NCBI RefSeq assembly: GCF_030463565.1 | Contig: NC_134644.1 | Span: 129,391,388 to 129,455,387 of the forward strand | Direction of reading: 5' to 3' | DNA: 64,000 bases | DNA from: Pelecanus crispus | Taxonomy: Eukaryota; Chordata; Aves; Pelecaniformes; Pelecanidae | Shown here: piece after piece, positions 58,418 to 64,000 of the stretch | How the letters are laid out: each line of letters starts with the position of its first letter | How positions within the stretch are numbered: the stretch's first letter is position 1 | Made by a program: the position numbers and the translations under genes | The notes under the pieces: generated by a model | Seen by the model: the letters and a program-made list of their open reading frames with translations, nothing else | Database searches by the model: none | Told to the model about the DNA's origin: nothing

Positions 58418-61400
58418 CAGGGTGTTATTTGGACTTCCTCCATGTGCCATAGTTTGTCCATACTCCTTTGTGTGTGTGCAGACAAGACTTTATCACATAA
58501 CCTAACAGTTTTGGTTTTTATCTACTTTTTGACTTCCAGAAGGGTTCATTTTTGTTTCTCCACTCATGTGGACACTGTCCTTTGAATTGCACCATCCAAG
58601 TATTAAGTAATTACTTAATATGATTGTTCACTTGAGTTCAGTATGAGGTGTAGTAATTCATTCTGTCAGGTACTTCAATTCCCAATATATACCTCTCAGC
58701 TATTGCTTTTAATACAGTTTTGTTAATACCTTAAAATTTGCCAGACTTGTCACTAAAACCTCATCTAGTATTTGAGCTTCATATGAAAGTGACAATAGCG
58801 ACTAAATAAAATACCGTTGTGGCACTACCTCCTTAATTATCTTGTGCTCCTGTTCCATTGGCTCACCTTCAGCAACAGTTTAGTCACTACAAGCCATAGA
58901 CATTTTGGTATTATTTTATTTATTTCAACGATGGACTTGAAACATGAAGTAGCTGTAGACTTTGCTCCACGTACTTTTGTTTAATTGGTTGCATTGGATG
59001 TCTCTAAGGGAACCTTAGTTCTTTCACAGTATTAACCCTTTCATGAATCCTTTATTTTTTCTAGTGTCTACTTGTGGGATTTGGTTTGAGGTTGGGACAG
59101 TGAAATGGTCTTTTCTATGTGTAGGTAGCTGCACATGCACTTTGTGCCTAAGTTCCTGCTGCAGATCTGAGTAGTACAGTCAGTGGAGCCCAGTGAGCAA
59201 TCCAGTTCTCCCAAAACCTGCCGATCAAGTGAATTGCTTTCTATGTTTTATTGCCTATAATAAGTATTGATATAATGAGAGCTTAAACACTTATATGTAG
59301 ACAGGTACATTTTGGTGTCAATCTCAAGATGATTCCTATGATCCTAATGATTATTTTCTCCCCTGAGCATCTTATCTGTAGGCTGTGCTGCCTCTCAAGG
59401 CATCTTAAAGTAGTTTTATTCTGCAAGAAAACACCTTCTGTGCTAGACGATTCAAACAGCACTACAAAAAGATAAGGTCTTACACATTTTTTTGAAGGGG
59501 AACTACCTGGTATCTGATGATGAGAAAGTTACAGTTAATTTTTTCTTGTGGCTTCTCCACTTGCTAGTTGTGAGAAATTTTGGTTATTTATTATTAATTT
59601 TCCATATTTAATTACTCTGGATTCCATGCTCTTTTCTCTCATCAATCAGCAAATGTATCCATTGTACTGGTTCTTGTACTTATTCAGCAATTTCCAAACC
59701 ATAAGACTATCCAGCTCCTCTTTTTGCCTTTATCGTGAGCTTTCCGAACTTTACAAGAGCATAAATCATAGAGTCACTGGGTTCTTTGAATGCTCTCCTG
59801 TACTCACTTGACCTTATTCTATATTCTGAAAACTATCTCTTGGAAGATAACCTCAGTCTCTGACATAATACTGTCCTCTGCAGTGAAAGTACCCTTCTGA
59901 TGAAATTGAAGACTTGGGATTATTATAATGCATTAGAACATTTTCCCCTTAAATACTTTTTTTTTTTTAAAGGTGATAATTTCCATGTACTTCATGAACC
60001 AGCTGCATGAGCAGCTGTCTAACTTTCCTAACTTTCTAACTTTTGAAATTTCATCCTTTATTCCTATCAGCTTGGCCTTTTTTTTTTCCAATATAACTTC
60101 AAACTTATTTAAATTAGTAAATATCCCATTCATTTTCAGTTATAATCTATTAATCTGTTTTTACAGTACTGTCCATTGTTTCTTTGAAGGATTAGTTCAA
60201 ATTGGTAAACAGTTTGTTTGCCCTCTGCCTTATGAATCCTATGAATATTCTTGTAGACTTCACAAATGTTATAATTTGATATATTCTGTTGTTCACAGGT
60301 CTAGTGGCCTCTATTTCAACATCTGTCTTGTTGGGGATTTTTTACTTTCCACAGTATGTGTTTTAATTTTTAAGCAGTATTTTGGCTTCCTCATGACTTC
60401 CTTTCATAAATCTTGTTATATACTATTTTGGACTGTTTCTAGTCGCCTTTATGCCATTTTCTGATTTACACATTTCAGCCTAAGCTGATGATTTCCGTTG
60501 TTTATAAATGCTGTCAAATGGCACTGCTGGGATTTCTAATACCTTGGGTTTGTGGGTTTTTTCTTAAATCCAGCTTCAACTCATAATTATTCCCAAAATC
60601 ACAAGATGGAAAATGACTGGCAATTTACAATACCCGTGAGAAAGTAGGTGAATTAAATTTGAAGAAATATCCATGTTCTCACAATAGCCTTCAATTTTAT
60701 GTTACCTCTTGGCCTCAACTGTGATGATATAGGCTAGACCCAGTAAGCTCACTGGCAATTCAGATATCAAAACTTGTTTCCTTACAGAGTCAGAAAATGA
60801 AAGGTTTTGCTCTACAAAAGTACTTCAGTTCAGTAGGAAGCTCATATATACATATATATATATAAAAAACCATATTTTTCCCAAATGTCTAATTTACATA
60901 TTGAATTAATCAGACTGTATGAAACAAGGAAATTCTCTGTAAGACTTTATTCTTTCAAGAAAATCACTTATGAAGAAAGCCATAGCCAAATATTTACCTG
61001 GCAAATACCTGGCAAATCAAAGAAAAAGAAGATTAAGTTTAAATTCAAAATTTTCCTGTGGTTCTTCCAGGTTGGAGTGTAAAATTCATGTGCAGGAATG
61101 GACTTGCTATCCTTTGGATTGGAGAATGTTGGTACCTGGTAGAAGAGGCTCTGAATGACAAGCTGAACACATCCCTGTGTATCTGGGCTGCATTCCAATT
61201 TTTGACAATATAAGTGCTTTTCACTTACGCTAGCAACACCTCCACAGAATGTGTAGCTGGACCATTTAAAAAACATCCTTTATGTGGCTATGACACATAT
61301 TCCTACCTCTTGTATTCATTGCCATTACTGCTTTACACCTCTGATTCAATTTCCCTTTTTATTATTATACTTGAGATTATAGAGCAGTGACAGACATACC

Positions 61401-64000
61401 TCCAAATACTCAGAGGTCAGCCTCAGTTCAAATAAGCTTCCAAAAGTGTAGATATTCATCTGAGGTGAACCATGTACCTATTTAAGGCAGTTTCTGCAAC
61501 CCATTCTCCTTACTGGTATCGGATTCTTGATGGTAGAAATAAATTTCAGGGCTTAAAACTAAACTGCAGAAGTTTAATTTATTTTAGGACATACCAGCCA
61601 AAGCAGAAACTAAAAATCCAGGCCACCTTGCATAGAAAATGTGTTGAGAGATTTTTTTCTCTTCCTTTCTTCCACCGGTTCATGGAGTAAACTATTCTGG
61701 GATGTCTGCTGAAGTCTTCCTACTGATGTGAAACTAGAAGAAGCAAAGCCAACCAAATTGCTTTATTAACATAAGGCAAAAGAAATAGATAAAATAGCAT
61801 AAACAAAAAGATATAGTCATGTCTTGAAAACTAATTAAGAGTATTTAAAATTGCCTGAAATACTGCATAAGTCTTCTCCAGAACAAAACATTGACAAAGT
61901 TTTAGGTTTTTTTTTCTTATCATAAATGATAAGGAAAACAGCAAATATGGAAACATGTAAACAAAAAAATTATTCAGTAGAAAACCTGCCAGTAGCCTTA
62001 TTTAGGCCAGATAAATTAAAAAATATTTATGTTGGAAGTCCTGCAGGAAATTGACTTTGAAATCAATAGGTAACTTTCAAGATGTTTCTCATACAGTATT
62101 AATTTTGGTATATGTTTGGTAGAGACTCTGCTGCTAGCATAAATGTATAAACTGTAATTTTCATGTGTATTTCCTCTGAAATGAATACTTAAATATTTGT
62201 GAAGGCCATATATATTGCAGCAAGCTGTTTATGCTATGTAAGCATTTCTAAAGTCCTTTTAGGAAAGTTATTAGCGTCAGATCTTATACACAGCCAGTAG
62301 GGACAATGTGCTGTAAGTCAGGGTATAATGGAAAAAGATTTTTAAATGGCCTTTTTCACTGCCTTGTTGCTAATAATGATCTGAGTGTGACCATATTTGT
62401 AGAAGCAGTGCGCTTTGAGGGCTCTGCCAACCTATACTGTTCTCTGATAGTGACCTGAAGCAGAAGATTCAACACAGACTGGTGTGGCAAAGCAAAGAGG
62501 GATCAGTTTTCAGCCCCTCTTGTAGTTATATTAGTTCAGGAACAGTAAGCAGTTTCTAAACTCCTGTCAAGGACATCAGCTCTTGCTGCATCAGTGTTCC
62601 TGTCTAACTCAGCTTAAAAGGGTGTCGAATGAGATGCCAGAGGCAGTCCTGCACAGGTGCAACGTTCACTGTGTCTGTCACTTAGGTACCACAACCTTCC
62701 TTCATCACTCCTTTTGCCTCAAGTCACTGACTCCTCTCCCATGTGGAAACTCATTCTTTCACCACTGTATATTGCTTCCATATCCATTCCTTAGCCCACC
62801 TCATCCACTTCATAAACATGTGCTACTTCAAAAACTCGGTTTTCTTGCCCTCTTTACAACAGGTGCCAAACTCTATAAATAGGATGAAGAAAGTAGGATG
62901 GTATAAATGTAAGCAGGGCAATGTTCCTGGTGATTTTGGCTCAAACATAGTCAAGGTTTATTGGCTTAACAAACTGTTATCAGCTGAACTATGCTTCTCT
63001 ATCCATGTCTGCTATAAGGTGATGCCATTTATCATACATTTGAGCACACACTGACAGTTACAGTAGCTTAGCTGACATACTGTATGCTGTTTTATTGCTG
63101 TAAGTCAGGGGCAAGGCAGAGCCCTCTGCCAGTGAAATGTAGAAGGCTGGAAGGTAAAATTTTAGCACACCCTCTCATGGAATCTCTTAAAAAATTAGCA
63201 ATGAGAACAAAAGCTAACATCAGCCACAACCCCGCACCCCCACACCTCATACGCACACACACACACGCACACCATCTAAGCTCTTCAAACGTAAGAGATG
63301 GCAGGGGTATAGGCTAGACAGATGAGCTCAGTCTAACCAGAATGATTTTACTGGGGCCACATGGATGAAAAATGTTGATGTGCACAGTAATTTACATGAA
63401 AGCATATATACAGGTTGTCTTCCCTAAGTTCCAGCTCTGGATAAGGATGCTAGAGCTCATATCTTTATTTGATTCAGTTTACTGGATGTTTTGAAGGGGG
63501 AGGGGGAGGGAAGAAAAAAGAAATTTCAGCAGACAGAAATTAAACATAATGAAATAATTAAATTCCAGTCTTTGTTTTCAAGGACTTCTCTTGAGCTTGT
63601 CTAATGAAACTGAACTACATTCTTCTCCTTTACGTGGTTGTTAATGCTTCTCTCAGGTAGGAGAGGGAAGGAGGCAGTATAATTGAAGATTTAATTTTGA
63701 ACTGTATCATAAACCAGCTTTCATAAAGCTCAACAACAGTAAAGTGGTTCATTACATTTTAGAGTGTCTGATGTAAATAAGATCCCTGAGTGTGTGCGAT
63801 CAATCTTTCCAAGGGCCAAAATATTTTGCTGTTCCCAAGCTTGGTTTCCTTGTTCAGACTGAATAAGCTCAGCCCACATTCATTGAGAAACTGACTTGAA
63901 TTTTAATTTTATTCTGATGGCTAAGTGTGTCTGCTATGGTTATGTGCCTCTAATTCCCACAAAGAAACCCTCAGCTTTTCCAGAAAGACTCTTTGGAGAT
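58418..64000. other. AT-rich non-coding DNA
   Basis: No gene is supported. The 163-codon frame at 59973-60464 is T-rich, Phe/Leu/Ile-heavy and without a domain, as expected by chance in AT-rich DNA. TA microsatellite sequence is at about 60844-60866 and CA-repeat sequence at about 63252-63273. Confidence 0.5.
63252..63273. repeat. CA microsatellite
   Basis: A short CA run with one CG interruption, preceded by a C/A-rich stretch. Confidence 0.8.

Noticed and set aside
59973..60464. 163-codon Phe/Leu-rich frame
   Set aside because: It has T-rich low-complexity composition, no domain, and contains homopolymer runs. It is likely a chance frame in AT-rich DNA.

Overview
The window is vertebrate nuclear DNA, almost certainly from a bird. 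It is AT-rich and mostly non-coding. It carries several CR1 LINE fragments with the avian CR1 3' tail (repeats of ATTCTATG), and one complete endogenous retrovirus whose LTR looks like a widespread avian ERV-L-type family. I found no convincing host exon, tRNA, rRNA or CRISPR array. The single-copy sequence could be intergenic or a long intron.

The centrepiece is a 6.9-kb provirus at 22893-29793 on the + strand. Its two 571-bp LTRs are identical in my base-by-base reading, and it is flanked by a perfect 5-bp target duplication (CATTA). It has a TATA box, a CRE-like site, an ATTAAA polyadenylation signal, a tRNA-Lys-type primer binding site, and intact gag and pro-pol reading frames. Gag and pol lie in the same frame, separated by one UAG. 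A hairpin, and possibly a pseudoknot, sits 10 nt downstream of it, which suggests stop-codon readthrough. There is no env and no visible dUTPase. The most unusual part is the start of Gag: about 125 residues with three hydrophobic, probably membrane-spanning segments and two N-glycosylation sequons, followed by a Pro/Thr/Ala decapeptide repeat. No CCHC zinc knuckle is present.

Around the provirus are CR1 copies of different ages. Two 3' fragments of one subfamily lie at about 5991-6752 and 57375-58417 (+). A longer reverse-transcriptase-bearing copy of another subfamily lies at 15666-17731 (-). Short 3' tails lie at 21693 and 52300 (+), with a different tail at 55568 (-). A strongly decayed copy at about 19505-20175 (-) shows only by colinearity with the younger one. 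An LTR-like segment on the minus strand (about 56400-57374) abuts the last CR1. A GC-rich island at 33090-33790 holds a nested minisatellite (50-bp units inside a 197-bp higher-order unit). The remaining DNA holds only simple repeats and unremarkable AT-rich sequence.
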